Shown here: one piece after another, positions 23,899 through 33,431 of the stretch
Layout: the number at the start of each line of letters is the position of its first letter
Numbering within the stretch: the first letter of the stretch is position 1
Assembly: GCA_903847975.1 (NCBI GenBank)
Contig: CAINFC010000022.1
Location: 1-64,000, forward strand
Direction of reading: 5' to 3'
DNA length: 64,000 nt
Origin: an uncultured Acidobacteriota bacterium
GTDB taxonomy: Bacteria > Acidobacteriota > UBA6911 > CAINFC01
Notes under the pieces: model-generated
Database searches by the model: none
Told to the model about the DNA's origin: nothing
The model's input: only the letters and a program-made list of their open reading frames with translations
Made by a program: the position numbers and the translations under genes

Positions 23899-25881
23899 AT
23901 GAAAAGAAACAAATGTATCCGGCTGATCCCCCTGCAGATACTGGCCGGAATCCTTATCCTTTTTGCCTCTCCAATGGGAGCCGGATATTCCGGCCATTCC
24001 CCTATTCCGATCGGCTTTTGGAGTGAAATTCGCGCGGAATTAGACATTCAGGCCACTCCGGAAATGGCCGACTGCCGGAACCTGACCAGGACGCCGAACC
24101 GCGAGACATGGTACTGTTCCGACTACCTGCTGGAGCTGGTCCGGCAGCAGCGCGATGGGACCGGCATTTTCCGTTTCACCTTGAAGCGCGCGGACGGATC
24201 TCCGTTTCAGGTAGGGGAATACCGTTTTTCGGTGACGGTTCCCGGCGCTCCGGACGATGCCCTTTTCTCTTACAATCGTCCCCCCGACCGCTCGATCATG
24301 GAGACCGATCTAAGCCAGCCGTGGGAGTCGTTCAGCGCCGCCAACCGCGGCATCCCATACCTGGCGCTGGTCGATCGGACCGGACAGAACCGCCTGGCCG
24401 TGGGACTGCTTTCGCAGGAACAGACGGTACTGTTACAGGCGGAAAAGAGCGGCGATCCGCAGGAGTACCGAATCACGCTTCAGGGAGAGGAAAACCCGAA
24501 AAGCGATTTCTTTTCCGGCGGCTTCTACGTTTCGTCGACACGGAATACCTGGTTTGCCAATGCCAGGAATTACACCGCTATGGTCGACCGGCTGCGGTCC
24601 TATCAGGCCCCGGAGATTCCTCCCGCCGCATTCTATCCGACATACGACACCTGGTACTGGACCCAGGACCGGATCGATCAGAAACTTCTGTGGGAAATGG
24701 CAGGCAAAAGCCAGTCCCTGGGATTCAGGACTTTTCTGATCGATGCCGGCTGGGACACCCGGCCGGGCCAGTATTTCGAGTGGCTGGAGGGAAGCACCGG
24801 AGATTACACCCCGCCGCCGGAAAGCTTCCCGGACTTCAGCGGTCTGGTCAGCCGGATTCAGACAGAGCTGAACATGAAAGTGATGCTTTGGATTCAGCAG
24901 TATGCCCTGGGCCGCCGTTCCATGTATTACCCCGTCATCGGAAGTGCCTTAACCTGGATTCTGGACGGAAAAACCGGCCGGCTGGAGGAAACCGTGGCTC
25001 TCTGCCCCCAGATGGAAGCCACCCGCCAGCACATGACCCGGCTTTTCGAGGGGATTATCCGCCGGTACCATCCGGATGCCTTCTGGTTTGACTGGCAGGA
25101 GGACATCCCCCCGAAATGCCACTCTCCTCTCCATGAACACGACGACGGACACCTTGGGGCGGGCTACAACCGGACCCAGCAGGCCATCACCGAAACCATC
25201 CGCCAGCTGGCTCCCGGGGTTTATATCGACATGCGCTGGCCGTTCGCCAACCTGAACAACAAGCCCCATTCCCAGATCTGGCAGCCGTATGACTCCCCGG
25301 GCGATTTTGAGACCATGCGGCTGCAGGCCCTGATCATGCGGCCCTTCAGCGCCGGCCTGGTGATGGGCACCGATGAAATGTACTGGCCCCCGTCCGTCCC
25401 GGACACCGAAGCCGCCCGGTTCATGGCAGCCGTGGTGTTCACCGGGGTTCCCTACTTCGGACCCGATCTGCGTCAGATTTCAGGCTTTCAGGCGGAAATG
25501 CTCAAGGCATGGCTCCGCTTTTACGAGACCAACCAGGCCGACCTGACCGGCGGAGTCTTTGCCCCCTATGGCGATCGGGATCACCCGGACCAGTTGATCG
25601 AGGGTCGCGACACTTCCTTCATTTATTACAGCGGCCGGCACGAAGGCCCGGTTCCCCTGAAGCGAAGCAACCAGAAAATCGTTATCGTCAACAATTCATC
25701 GACGCCCTGGATGGACCTGTCTTTCAACGGGCTGGTCGCCGGTGAGTACCGCGCCGATATCACCGACCTGCTCCTGCGGGGCGGCAGGCAAATCTCGACC
25801 CTCCGGCTGGAACAGAGCAGCCGCCTGCAAAGAGAGATCCCGACCGGTTGCCTTCTCCGCCTGACGCGCACCGGCGGATAA
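23899..25881 (+). CDS. secreted GH36/clan-D-like alpha-galactosidase-type glycoside hydrolase
   Basis: A 660-residue protein with a Sec signal peptide (LQILAGILILFASPMGAG). It has a beta-rich N-terminal domain, then a (beta/alpha)8 barrel beginning near FYPTYDTWYW and FRTFLIDAGWD, as in GH36/clan-D retaining enzymes. The likely nucleophile is Asp398 in FWFDWQED; Asp492 in GTDEMYW is a candidate acid/base. A small C-terminal beta domain follows. Such enzymes remove alpha-galactose or related sugars. The start is fixed by the signal peptide, although the strong promoter just upstream leaves almost no leader. Family assignment is by motif recall; GH31 or GH97 relatives are possible. Confidence 0.65.
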   Translation: MKRNKCIRLIPLQILAGILILFASPMGAGYSGHSPIPIGFWSEIRAELDIQATPEMADCRNLTRTPNRETWYCSDYLLELVRQQRDGTGIFRFTLKRADGSPFQVGEYRFSVTVPGAPDDALFSYNRPPDRSIMETDLSQPWESFSAANRGIPYLALVDRTGQNRLAVGLLSQEQTVLLQAEKSGDPQEYRITLQGEENPKSDFFSGGFYVSSTRNTWFANARNYTAMVDRLRSYQAPEIPPAAFYPTYDTWYWTQDRIDQKLLWEMAGKSQSLGFRTFLIDAGWDTRPGQYFEWLEGSTGDYTPPPESFPDFSGLVSRIQTELNMKVMLWIQQYALGRRSMYYPVIGSALTWILDGKTGRLEETVALCPQMEATRQHMTRLFEGIIRRYHPDAFWFDWQEDIPPKCHSPLHEHDDGHLGAGYNRTQQAITETIRQLAPGVYIDMRWPFANLNNKPHSQIWQPYDSPGDFETMRLQALIMRPFSAGLVMGTDEMYWPPSVPDTEAARFMAAVVFTGVPYFGPDLRQISGFQAEMLKAWLRFYETNQADLTGGVFAPYGDRDHPDQLIEGRDTSFIYYSGRHEGPVPLKRSNQKIVIVNNSSTPWMDLSFNGLVAGEYRADITDLLLRGGRQISTLRLEQSSRLQREIPTGCLLRLTRTGG

Positions 25882-26380
25882 GCGCAAGACATACTCCCGT
25901 TGCCCTGCGGTCCCTGGCGGGGCTTGCGTTTGTGCCGCGAAGTGGAACGGCAGAACAAATTGATAAATCGGGACTTACTACGAACGAGTCGGCGTTCAAG
26001 AAGTCCTGCACCACGTCAGGAATATCCTGACCGCTACTGCATTCCTTCCTGATCGTTCCCTCTTCAATTCAACATCGCTTCCTGGGGCTTCACCCCGCGC
26101 CGGAATCATTTCGCCCCCATAAGGGCTTTCCAATATTTTTTGTGAGATGATCAGGAAAAATGTCTTCGCAAGAAGTCCCCGTCGCCTGGTGACAGACCCT
26201 TCCGCTTTTCTTCCCGCTCTTCCTTTCTTCCTGTGAGCCTGTCTTTTTGCAGGAAGACGGGGGCTTGATATTTCCCTTGAAGAAACGGCGGATACATGTC
26301 ACAATGTGGTATGTTTTGGATCAATGCACCACGTCCCGAAAGTTGGACCTTACCTGCGCCGCCAGCGATAGGAGAGAATC
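25882..26380. other. intergenic region carrying one dispersed hairpin repeat
   Basis: About 500 bases with no convincing gene. It holds repeat copy A near 26183-26263 in inverted orientation relative to the other three copies. The ATG at 26381 is preceded by AGGAGA. Nothing else recognisable was seen. Confidence 0.5.
26183..26263 (-). repeat. dispersed hairpin repeat, copy A
   Basis: Reverse-complement copy of the 80-base family also at 33160, 37478 and 46031. Stem TCTTCCTG (26226-26233) pairs with CAGGAAGA (26250-26257). The flank, read on the minus strand, is the purine tract GAGCGGGAAGAAAAGCGGAA followed by GGGTCTGTCACC. Confidence 0.75.
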
Positions 26381-29300
26381 ATGTTAGCTTTCCATAGAGC
26401 CACCCAGAACTTCCGGACCGCCCCCCCCCCGGGGAAGGGACTTTACCTTATTCTGCCGGTTCTGCTTCTTGTTTTTTATCCTGATTCGCCGGCTTATGCG
26501 GTGGGTATCCCGGTCACCACCACGGCGGATACCATCGATGCCGCAGGCGGATCCTGTGCCGGCATTTCACCGGCCTCTCTGCCGGGTCCCGACGGCCAGA
26601 CCAGCCTGCGGGAGGCGATCTGCGCCGCCAACAACAACCCTGGCGATGACACGATCGCCGTCAGCGTGGCAGGCACATTTTCCATTACGCGATTTCCGGG
26701 CACGGAGGAGAATGCCAACAGCACCGGGGACTTTGATGTGACCGGCGGCCTCTCGATAACGGGGTTTGGGCCGGGAGCCACGATTATTGACGGAATGGCT
26801 CAGGACCGTGTATTTGATCTGGCCCCCATCTCCTCGTGCAGCTGTACCATTTCCTTAAGCGGGCTGACGATTCGTAACGGAAAGGCCTTTGCCAATAACT
26901 CTAACGCCGGCGGGGCGATCTATATCGGCAGCAGCACGACCGTCAACATCAGCAATAGCGTCATCGAAAGCTCTACCTCGACCTCTTTGGGCGGAGCCAT
27001 TCACTTGGCAGCGACCTCCTCGCTGACGTTGAACAACGTGACCGTGCAAAACAACATCTCCGCCTCCAGCGGCGGGGGGATTCATGCGTTCGGAAGCCTG
27101 AACATTACCGGAAGTTTTATCAGTAACAACCAGGCGGAGTCTGGCGGCGCTTTGCATCTGGCGCAGGACAACACCCGGACCATCAGCATTACCAACAGTA
27201 CTTTCAGCGCGAATCGTACGGTGACCACCGCGGGAGGGAATGCCGATGACGGCGGCGCTATCTACGGGAACACAGACGCGGTTGTCACCATCAGCGGCAA
27301 TACATTTTCCTCCAACACCTGCGCCAATAACGGCGGCGCTTTTTACCTGCAGGACAACCTATCGACCGGAACAGGAACCTACAACCTGACCAACAACACG
27401 CTTTCCGGCAATCGTGCGGATGCCGGCGGCGGCGGCATCTACATCGCCAGCGGCAATCTGACGCTCCGCAATGTCACTGCCACGCAGAATCACTCTGACA
27501 ATAACAACGCTGGCGCGGAATCCGGCGGCGGCCTCCGAGCGGCGGGCGGTACCGTTACCCTTAACAACACAATTCTTGCCGAGAACTTTCGCGGCAGCAC
27601 TACCGCCACCACCGACAACGTCAGCGGTACGACCTCCGGCGGGAACAATCTTACCAGCGGAAGTCCTCTGATCGGCCTGCTGGCCGGCAACGGAGGCCCG
27701 AACCTGACCCATGCGCTTTTGGGCGGCAGCCCGGCGATAGACGCCGGCAACAATGCGCTTTGCCCGGCAACCGACCAACGCGGTGTGGCGCGGCCTTTCC
27801 ACGGCATTTGCGACATCGGCGCGTATGAGTTAACGGATACGACCCCGCCGGAGACAACCATCACAGGCACCCCGATCAGTCCGACCAGCAATCGCACGGC
27901 TGTGCTGCTCTTTATCGGCACGGATAATATCACGCCGGCCGGCAGCCTGACTTTCCAGTGCCAGCTGGACGGCGGCGGATTCAGTGCCTGCACCAGCGCG
28001 CGGACTTATATCAATCTGGGCGATGGCAGTCACACCTTTCAGGTGCGCGCCACGGATCAGTTCGGCAACACCGATCTTACGCCGGCCGCCACTACCTGGA
28101 TCGTGGACGCGACCGCTCCGGACACAACCATCTCCGCCAACCCGGCCGATCCCAGTAACAGCGCCAGCGCCAGCTTCAGCTTCACCGGCAGCGATCCGGG
28201 CGGCAGCGGTGTGACCGGCTTCCAGTGCCAGCTCGACGGCAGCAGCTTCAGCACCTGCACCAGTTCGAACACCTATCCCTCCCTGGCCGATGGCACGCAT
28301 TCCTTCCAGGTCCGGGCCATCGACGCAGCGGGCAATGCGGACTCCACTCCAGCGGGCTTTACCTGGGTGATCGATACGACCCCTCCTCCCGCACCAGTAC
28401 TTGTCATGCCTGCCAATGGCGAGAAACGGAACAAAAACCAGCCGACGATCAGCGGTACGGCAGAGGCCAAGAGCACGGTGACCATCTTCCTCGACGGAGT
28501 GGCCGCCGGAACCGCCCCCGCCGATGCGGCGGGCAGCTGGACATTCCCGTCCACCAGCCCTCTCGGCGACGGTCCCCACACCGTGCATGCGCGTGCCACT
28601 GACGGCGTCGGCAACGCCGGCAACAACTCGAACACCAACACTTTCACGGTGGATACGGTGGCCCCCTCGGTCACGCTCAGTTCCGCCGCTTCCAATCCGA
28701 GCGGCAGCACTCCGATCCCGGTGGCGGTGACCTTCAGCGAGAGCGTGAGCGGGTTCGCTGCCAACGACATCTCCGCCGTTAACGCGACGGTCAGCAACTT
28801 TGCCGGCAGCGGCAGCAATTACACCTTCGACCTGATCCCCGGCGGCATCGGCCTGGTCACCGCCGACATTGCCGCAGGTATGGCCCAGGATGACGCAGCC
28901 AACCCCAACACGGCGGCCACTCAATTCCGCCGGACCTTTATTGCCCCTGTCATCACCCTGCTGGGCAACAGCATCCTGATTCCGAACAGTGACATCAGCC
29001 CCTCCCCGGCCGACCAGACCGATTTCGGCAATGTCGTTCTGGGCGGGGGAGTCACCCACACTTTTACCGTCATGAACAGCGGATCAGCGGATCTGAATCT
29101 GAGCGGTTTGCCGCCGGTGGCTCTCAGTGGCCCGGCTGCCGCAGATTTTACCATTGTCGCCAACCCGGCTACGCCGGTTATCTCCAGCACCAGCACGACC
29201 TTCCAGGTGCGCTTCTCTCCTGCGGTAGCCGGCACGAGGGTAGCCACCGTCACCCTGGTCAGCAACGACAGTACCAGGAGCCCCTATTCCTTTGCGGTCA

Positions 29301-29392
29301 CGGGTGTGGGAATAAGCAGTGGTCCAGGCAACAATACCATCTACCTGCCCCTCCTGATCCAAAGCACGGTTCCGGGGGCGAACAATCATTGA
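26381..29392 (+). CDS. secreted CSLREA / beta-helix / Ig-like surface protein
   Basis: A 1003-residue exported protein with a signal peptide (LYLILPVLLLVFYPDSPAYA). Domains in order: a CSLREA-like segment (TSLREAICAANNNPGDDTI); a right-handed beta-helix of polymorphic-outer-membrane-type repeats (GGAIYIGSST, GGAIHLAATS, GGAFYLQDN) to about residue 450; a choice-of-anchor-Q-like end (GGSPAIDAGNN, DIGAYEL); two tandem ~90-residue repeats sharing FQCQLDG, HTFQVRA/HSFQVRA; Bap-type Ig domains; a choice-of-anchor-D domain (DFGNVVLGGGVTHTFTVMNS). It ends with IYLPLLIQ, a hydrophobic tail common in such proteins. Likely an adhesin or cell-surface structure; ligand unknown. Confidence 0.85.
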   Translation: MLAFHRATQNFRTAPPPGKGLYLILPVLLLVFYPDSPAYAVGIPVTTTADTIDAAGGSCAGISPASLPGPDGQTSLREAICAANNNPGDDTIAVSVAGTFSITRFPGTEENANSTGDFDVTGGLSITGFGPGATIIDGMAQDRVFDLAPISSCSCTISLSGLTIRNGKAFANNSNAGGAIYIGSSTTVNISNSVIESSTSTSLGGAIHLAATSSLTLNNVTVQNNISASSGGGIHAFGSLNITGSFISNNQAESGGALHLAQDNTRTISITNSTFSANRTVTTAGGNADDGGAIYGNTDAVVTISGNTFSSNTCANNGGAFYLQDNLSTGTGTYNLTNNTLSGNRADAGGGGIYIASGNLTLRNVTATQNHSDNNNAGAESGGGLRAAGGTVTLNNTILAENFRGSTTATTDNVSGTTSGGNNLTSGSPLIGLLAGNGGPNLTHALLGGSPAIDAGNNALCPATDQRGVARPFHGICDIGAYELTDTTPPETTITGTPISPTSNRTAVLLFIGTDNITPAGSLTFQCQLDGGGFSACTSARTYINLGDGSHTFQVRATDQFGNTDLTPAATTWIVDATAPDTTISANPADPSNSASASFSFTGSDPGGSGVTGFQCQLDGSSFSTCTSSNTYPSLADGTHSFQVRAIDAAGNADSTPAGFTWVIDTTPPPAPVLVMPANGEKRNKNQPTISGTAEAKSTVTIFLDGVAAGTAPADAAGSWTFPSTSPLGDGPHTVHARATDGVGNAGNNSNTNTFTVDTVAPSVTLSSAASNPSGSTPIPVAVTFSESVSGFAANDISAVNATVSNFAGSGSNYTFDLIPGGIGLVTADIAAGMAQDDAANPNTAATQFRRTFIAPVITLLGNSILIPNSDISPSPADQTDFGNVVLGGGVTHTFTVMNSGSADLNLSGLPPVALSGPAAADFTIVANPATPVISSTSTTFQVRFSPAVAGTRVATVTLVSNDSTRSPYSFAVTGVGISSGPGNNTIYLPLLIQSTVPGANNH

Positions 29393-29621
29393 AAAGGCGA
29401 CAGGCTCTTTCGATTATCACCACCGCCTTCTAGTCGTCCCGTAAACACATTTATTTCAATGTATTACGGTAATTCCGGGGAGGAATGCGGAAGCATTCCG
29501 AAAATTCCTGGCATGGAGCAATCCTTTTTCCCCGGGCCGCCACAACGGGTTCATTCCTCCGATGCCTGCCGTCCTCTTCCCGTGAATTTCTCCGGTCGGC
29601 GACGGTCGTTTGAAAATTAAG

Positions 29622-29651
29622 TTGAATTGTAACGAACGGCTTGTTTATCAT
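29622..29651 (+). promoter_or_regulatory. sigma70-type promoter of HTH/FG-GAP gene
   Basis: TTGAAT (29622-29627), 18-bp spacer, TATCAT (29646-29651). The ATG follows at 29675, giving a leader of about 17 bases. Confidence 0.5.
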
Positions 29652-29674
29652 ATTGCCCAAAGGATTGCGGAAAG

Positions 29675-31132
29675 ATGGGAGACGCGGAAAAAGCACTATG
29701 GCCGGCGGAGGGACCGGATACGCCCGGAGAGAATTCCGGCAGCCGGGAAATGCTCCGCTCCTGGAAGGATATCGCCGCCTATCTGCAGATTTCCGTGCGG
29801 GCTGCGCAGGTGTGGGAAAAGGATAAAGGACTGCCGGTGCGCCGCCTCGGCTCCGCCGCCCGGTCCCCGGTGGTTGCCGATCCCATGGAAATCGACCGCT
29901 GGCTTCGTTCCCAGACCAGCGGGAAGGCGGCGGAAAACACCCGTAAGGCGGAAGAGCCCGTCCCTGCCGAGCCGGTCCGACAGGCGGCCGGCCGGCCTCT
30001 GCCGGCAGTCGAGCCAAACCCGTGGAGCCGTGGCCGGATATGGATCGGGGCAGCCGCCCTGCTCCTGGCAGCTGCCGCCGGCTGGTTTTTTCTGAGCAGG
30101 CCCGCCATCCCCTCCCGGCTGGTGGTCGACCAGAAACGGTTTCAACTCTACGGGGAGGACGGAGTTCTGCTCTGGGAGAAGGAGTTTCCCAAAGCGACGA
30201 ACAACTACCTGCCATTTTCCAACAACGCCTATCACTTCCTGATCGAAGATATCGACGGGGACGGATCCCGGGAAATCCTCTTTGCCCCGCCTATGGAGGA
30301 CTCGCTCGATCTGCCGACTTCCCTGCTCTGTTTTTCCAGCCGCGGCGAACTGCGCTGGGAGTTTGTTCTGGGACACAAAAAAATCCTGGGAGAAAGGGAG
30401 TTCGGCGTGAAGTACAGCGTCAGCTTTCTTTTTGCCGTGCAAAGCGGCGGCAAACGCTACATTCTCAGCGTGGCCGAAAATTCTCCCTGGTTTCCCACCC
30501 AGGCCGCCCTGCTGGATGTCCGAACCGGCCGCCTGGTCGACGAGTACTGGCACCCGGGACACATCAATAGCGGCCTTGTCCGGGATATCGACGCGGACGG
30601 AATCCCGGAGGCGGTTCTGGGCGGCTTTAACCATCCCAACCAGGGAATCGGGTACCCGGGCCTGGTGGTCCTGAAGATTCCTTTCGCAAAAAAGCCCGTT
30701 CCCGCCGGAGAACCTTCCTATTCCCTGCGTTCCTTCAGCGGCGGCCAGGAGGAGGCCTACTACCTGCTCCCGCGCACCGACATGGCGGAGCGGCTGCAGG
30801 CCCTGACGATGGTGGAGGTCCTTTCCGTCGACCAGGAGAACCATATTCTGGCCACCACCATCAGCCTCTCGCACGACACCAGCCCGTATAGATCCGCCGG
30901 CCACCTGATCTACAGGCTGGACAGCCGGTTCCGCATCCTGGACCTCTGGCCGGCCGACGACCATTACGTACGCCATGATGAGCTCTTCCGGGCCGGGAAA
31001 CTCGATCACCGCTTCGACGAGCAGGAGCGGCGCTCGCTGATGAAGATCCTCTCTTTCCCCACCACTCCGAACGGCAACGCTCCGGAAATCGACGCGCTCT
31101 GGCTACAGGCCGGCGCCTCTCCGGCTCCCTGA
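29675..31132 (+). CDS. membrane-anchored HTH protein with FG-GAP-like periplasmic domain
   Basis: A 485-residue protein. Residues 25-80 form a helix-turn-helix of the type SWKDIAAYLQISVRAAQVWE...GLPVRR...VVADPMEIDRWL, seen at the front of one-component membrane regulators common in Acidobacteriota. A proline-rich linker leads to one membrane helix (IWIGAAALLLAAAAGWFFL, near 120-138). The large C-terminal domain carries FG-GAP/VCBS-like repeats with calcium-type loops (EDIDGDGSREI, DIDADGIPEA). This would place the DNA-binding domain in the cytoplasm and a ligand- or ion-binding propeller outside. Target genes unknown; it lies before a GH16/GH43-like gene. Confidence 0.75.
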   Translation: MGDAEKALWPAEGPDTPGENSGSREMLRSWKDIAAYLQISVRAAQVWEKDKGLPVRRLGSAARSPVVADPMEIDRWLRSQTSGKAAENTRKAEEPVPAEPVRQAAGRPLPAVEPNPWSRGRIWIGAAALLLAAAAGWFFLSRPAIPSRLVVDQKRFQLYGEDGVLLWEKEFPKATNNYLPFSNNAYHFLIEDIDGDGSREILFAPPMEDSLDLPTSLLCFSSRGELRWEFVLGHKKILGEREFGVKYSVSFLFAVQSGGKRYILSVAENSPWFPTQAALLDVRTGRLVDEYWHPGHINSGLVRDIDADGIPEAVLGGFNHPNQGIGYPGLVVLKIPFAKKPVPAGEPSYSLRSFSGGQEEAYYLLPRTDMAERLQALTMVEVLSVDQENHILATTISLSHDTSPYRSAGHLIYRLDSRFRILDLWPADDHYVRHDELFRAGKLDHRFDEQERRSLMKILSFPTTPNGNAPEIDALWLQAGASPAP

Positions 31133-31203
31133 CCCGTCCGCACAGATCGGTCCGTTTCCATTTCCGTGGTCGCAAAATCCCAGATTTTGTGCGCATTCTC
31201 TTC

Positions 31204-31231
31204 TTGACCGCCGGCTGCGCTCCGCTACAAT
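31204..31231 (+). promoter_or_regulatory. sigma70-type promoter of GH16/GH43-like gene
   Basis: TTGACC (31204-31209), 16-bp spacer, TACAAT (31226-31231). An AAGGAGG ribosome binding site follows before the ATG at 31264. Confidence 0.55.
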
Positions 31232-31263
31232 TAGTTTCATTTTGCGTTGCAAGGAGGAAGCTC

Positions 31264-33057
31264 ATGAAAACAGGTGCGCTCTGCGTTTTGCTGCTCGGAT
31301 GGCTGGCCGTTCCCCTGGCCGCCGAGCCCCCGGATCCCTCGCGCTGGCAGCTGGCCTTCGCCGATGAATTCAACGGGACCTCGCTCGACACCGCCCGGTG
31401 GAACCACCGCACCGGACCGCGCCACTGGAGCGAGCAGCGCCCGGAAAACGTGCAGGTCCGGGACGGTCTGCTGCACCTCCTGCTGAAAAAGGAAAAAGCC
31501 GGAGAACTGGACTACACCGCCGGCGGGATCATCAGCAAACAGGCTTTCCGCTACGGCTACTATGAAGCCCGGCTGCGCATGCCGAAAGGGCGGGGCTGGC
31601 ACACCTCCTTCTGGCTGATGCAGAACGGCCCGAAAACGGGCCGGGAAGACCGCTTCCAGGAGATCGACATCTGCGAGCAGGATTCCGTGGATCACCAGAG
31701 CTATTCCGTCAACTGGCACTCCTACCGGCCGCATGTTTCCTTCGGGCACAGCCGGGTCCGCACCGCGGACCTCTCCGCCGACTTCCATGTCTTTGCCGCG
31801 GAGTTCCAGCCCCGGGAGGTCGTTTTTTACCTGGACGGCCGCCCCGTTCACCGCATCGACGTTTCCGCCGTGCCGCATTTCGAGCAGCACATCTGGCTGA
31901 CTTCCATCGCCTCCTGGCTCTTTCAGACCGCTGGCGTGGAGGACGCCGCGCTGCCGGAAGAAGCCCTCTTCGACTGGGTCCGGTACTACCGCCCCAAGGA
32001 AGAACGGATGCCGGCCTCCCCGGTGCCGGACCTGGCCGCCATGATCCAGCCGGTCCCCGAATCGGCGCGGTTCATCGATCCGAATTACTACATCTGGTGC
32101 GGCACCATGGTGCGGGGCGACGACCGCCGCTACCACCTGTATTATTCGCGCTGGCCGCGCAGCATGGGCCACAATGCCTGGGTGACCCACTCGGAAGTGG
32201 CCCATGCGGTCGGCGAATCGCCGACCGGCCCCTTCGTCCATGCCGATCTGGCCCTGCCGCCGCGCGGCAGGGAGTTCTGGGACGGGCTGACCACCCACAA
32301 CCCCACCGTACTGCGCGCAGGCGACAAATACTACCTTTATTACATGGGAAACACCGGGGACGGGCAGCCCATGACTACGCTGAACTGGACGCACCGCAAC
32401 AATCAGCGCATCGGCGTGGCGGTGGCCGAAAACCCGGGTGGGCCCTGGCAGCGATTCGACCGGCCGGTTCTGGATGTGAGCCCCGATGAAAATGCCCCGG
32501 ACGCGCTGATGGCCTCCAATCCGACAGTAGCCCGCCGTCCCGACGGGGGATTCCTGATGATCTACAAGGCGGTCGGCAGGCAGCGCCCCATGCCGTTCGG
32601 CGGCCCGGTGGTCCATCTGGCCGCCACGGCCGATTCTCCCACCGGGCCCTTCACCAAGCAACTGCGGCCCCTCTTTATTACCCCGGGCGTGGATTTCCCC
32701 GCGGAGGACCCCTTCGCCTGGTACGACTACGACGCCCGACGATACCTGGCCATTGTCAAGGATAACGAGGGCTACTTCACCCGGGCGGGGAAATCGCTCG
32801 CCCTTTGGGAATCGCTGGACGGATTCGACTGGAAGCTTTCGGCCCACCCGCTGGTCGTCACCCCGGAAATCACCTGGGCCGGAGGCCGCCGGCAGAAGCT
32901 CCATTCCCTGGAGCGCCCCCAGCTTCTCTTTTCGGCGGACGGGCGGCCCATCGTGCTGCTGGGAGCCGCAGACGAAACCCCCTCCCGGCCTCACTCCTAC
33001 AACGTCAGGATCCCGCTCCAGGCGCCGGCCCGACCCGACCCCTCCCCCCCGAAATGA
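31264..33057 (+). CDS. secreted GH16 + GH43-like two-domain glycoside hydrolase
   Basis: A 597-residue exported enzyme. The ATG at 31264 is chosen for its AAGGAGG and for the signal peptide MKTGALCVLLLGWLAVPLAA. Residues 25-265 are a GH16 jelly-roll with the catalytic signature EIDICE (Glu133, Asp135, Glu138), the retaining ExDxxE motif of laminarinases, agarases and carrageenases. Residues 270-597 look like a five-bladed propeller of the GH43/GH32-like clan (YIWCGTMVRGDDRRYHLYYS, THNPTVLRAGDKYYLYYMGN, SPTGPF). The combination suggests degradation of a complex, perhaps marine-type or sulfated, polysaccharide together with the nearby sulfatases; the substrate is inference. Confidence 0.8.
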   Translation: MKTGALCVLLLGWLAVPLAAEPPDPSRWQLAFADEFNGTSLDTARWNHRTGPRHWSEQRPENVQVRDGLLHLLLKKEKAGELDYTAGGIISKQAFRYGYYEARLRMPKGRGWHTSFWLMQNGPKTGREDRFQEIDICEQDSVDHQSYSVNWHSYRPHVSFGHSRVRTADLSADFHVFAAEFQPREVVFYLDGRPVHRIDVSAVPHFEQHIWLTSIASWLFQTAGVEDAALPEEALFDWVRYYRPKEERMPASPVPDLAAMIQPVPESARFIDPNYYIWCGTMVRGDDRRYHLYYSRWPRSMGHNAWVTHSEVAHAVGESPTGPFVHADLALPPRGREFWDGLTTHNPTVLRAGDKYYLYYMGNTGDGQPMTTLNWTHRNNQRIGVAVAENPGGPWQRFDRPVLDVSPDENAPDALMASNPTVARRPDGGFLMIYKAVGRQRPMPFGGPVVHLAATADSPTGPFTKQLRPLFITPGVDFPAEDPFAWYDYDARRYLAIVKDNEGYFTRAGKSLALWESLDGFDWKLSAHPLVVTPEITWAGGRRQKLHSLERPQLLFSADGRPIVLLGAADETPSRPHSYNVRIPLQAPARPDPSPPK

Positions 33058-33159
33058 AGCCCGGGGCCGATGGCTCCGGAGCTTCGGAAAGAAAAGGGAG
33101 TGCGCGCTATCCCTGGATCGGCTCCCGGGGGAAGGAAACACTTTTGCTGTTTCTTTTTT

Positions 33160-33250
33160 CCTTCCTGACCTTCCTGTCTTCCTGTGAAAAGAATGGGCTT
33201 ACAGGAAGAAAGAAAGACCGGGAAGAAAAGCGGAAGGGGCTGTCGCCAGC
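33160..33250 (+). repeat. dispersed hairpin repeat, copy B
   Basis: Stem TCTTCCTGT (33177-33185) and ACAGGAAGA (33201-33209), 15-base loop, then purine tract with GGGAAGAAAAGCGGAAGGGG and CTGTCGCC. It lies between the GH16/GH43-like gene and flagellin. Confidence 0.8.
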
Positions 33251-33343
33251 AGGGACTTTTGTGGCGGCATCCGCGAAAGGCGGTGCGCGGATTTTTCCTC
33301 ACCGAATCCTGTGAGTCGGATCACCTTTCACTGATTTCCCATG

Positions 33344-33371
33344 TTGACTTATGCCTTTCCTGGTGCACAAT
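33344..33371 (+). promoter_or_regulatory. possible sigma70-type promoter of flagellin gene
   Basis: TTGACT (33344-33349), 16-bp spacer, CACAAT (33366-33371), 60 bases before the flagellin ATG. Flagellin genes often use sigma28; I did not find its TAAA/GCCGATAA pattern. Confidence 0.38.
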
Positions 33372-33431
33372 ATTTAGGTCAGAAAAGCAATACTATTTAT
33401 GTTGTGGACCGTTTCATGAGGGAGGATCGTC

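Noticed and set aside
21646-23997. 783-codon minus-strand open frame opposite the GT-C-like gene
   Set aside because: Rich in Gly, Gln, Arg and Asp without any domain; it is the complement of a high-GC gene with clear membrane segments and SKET motif on the plus strand.
27830-29059. 409-codon minus-strand frame opposite the beta-helix/Ig protein
   Set aside because: Artefact of repetitive Thr/Ser/Gly codons on the plus strand; no start signals or motifs.
31237-33141. 634-codon minus-strand open frame opposite the GH16/GH43-like gene
   Set aside because: Gly/Val/Arg-rich mirror of a gene with a catalytic motif, promoter and ribosome binding site on the plus strand.
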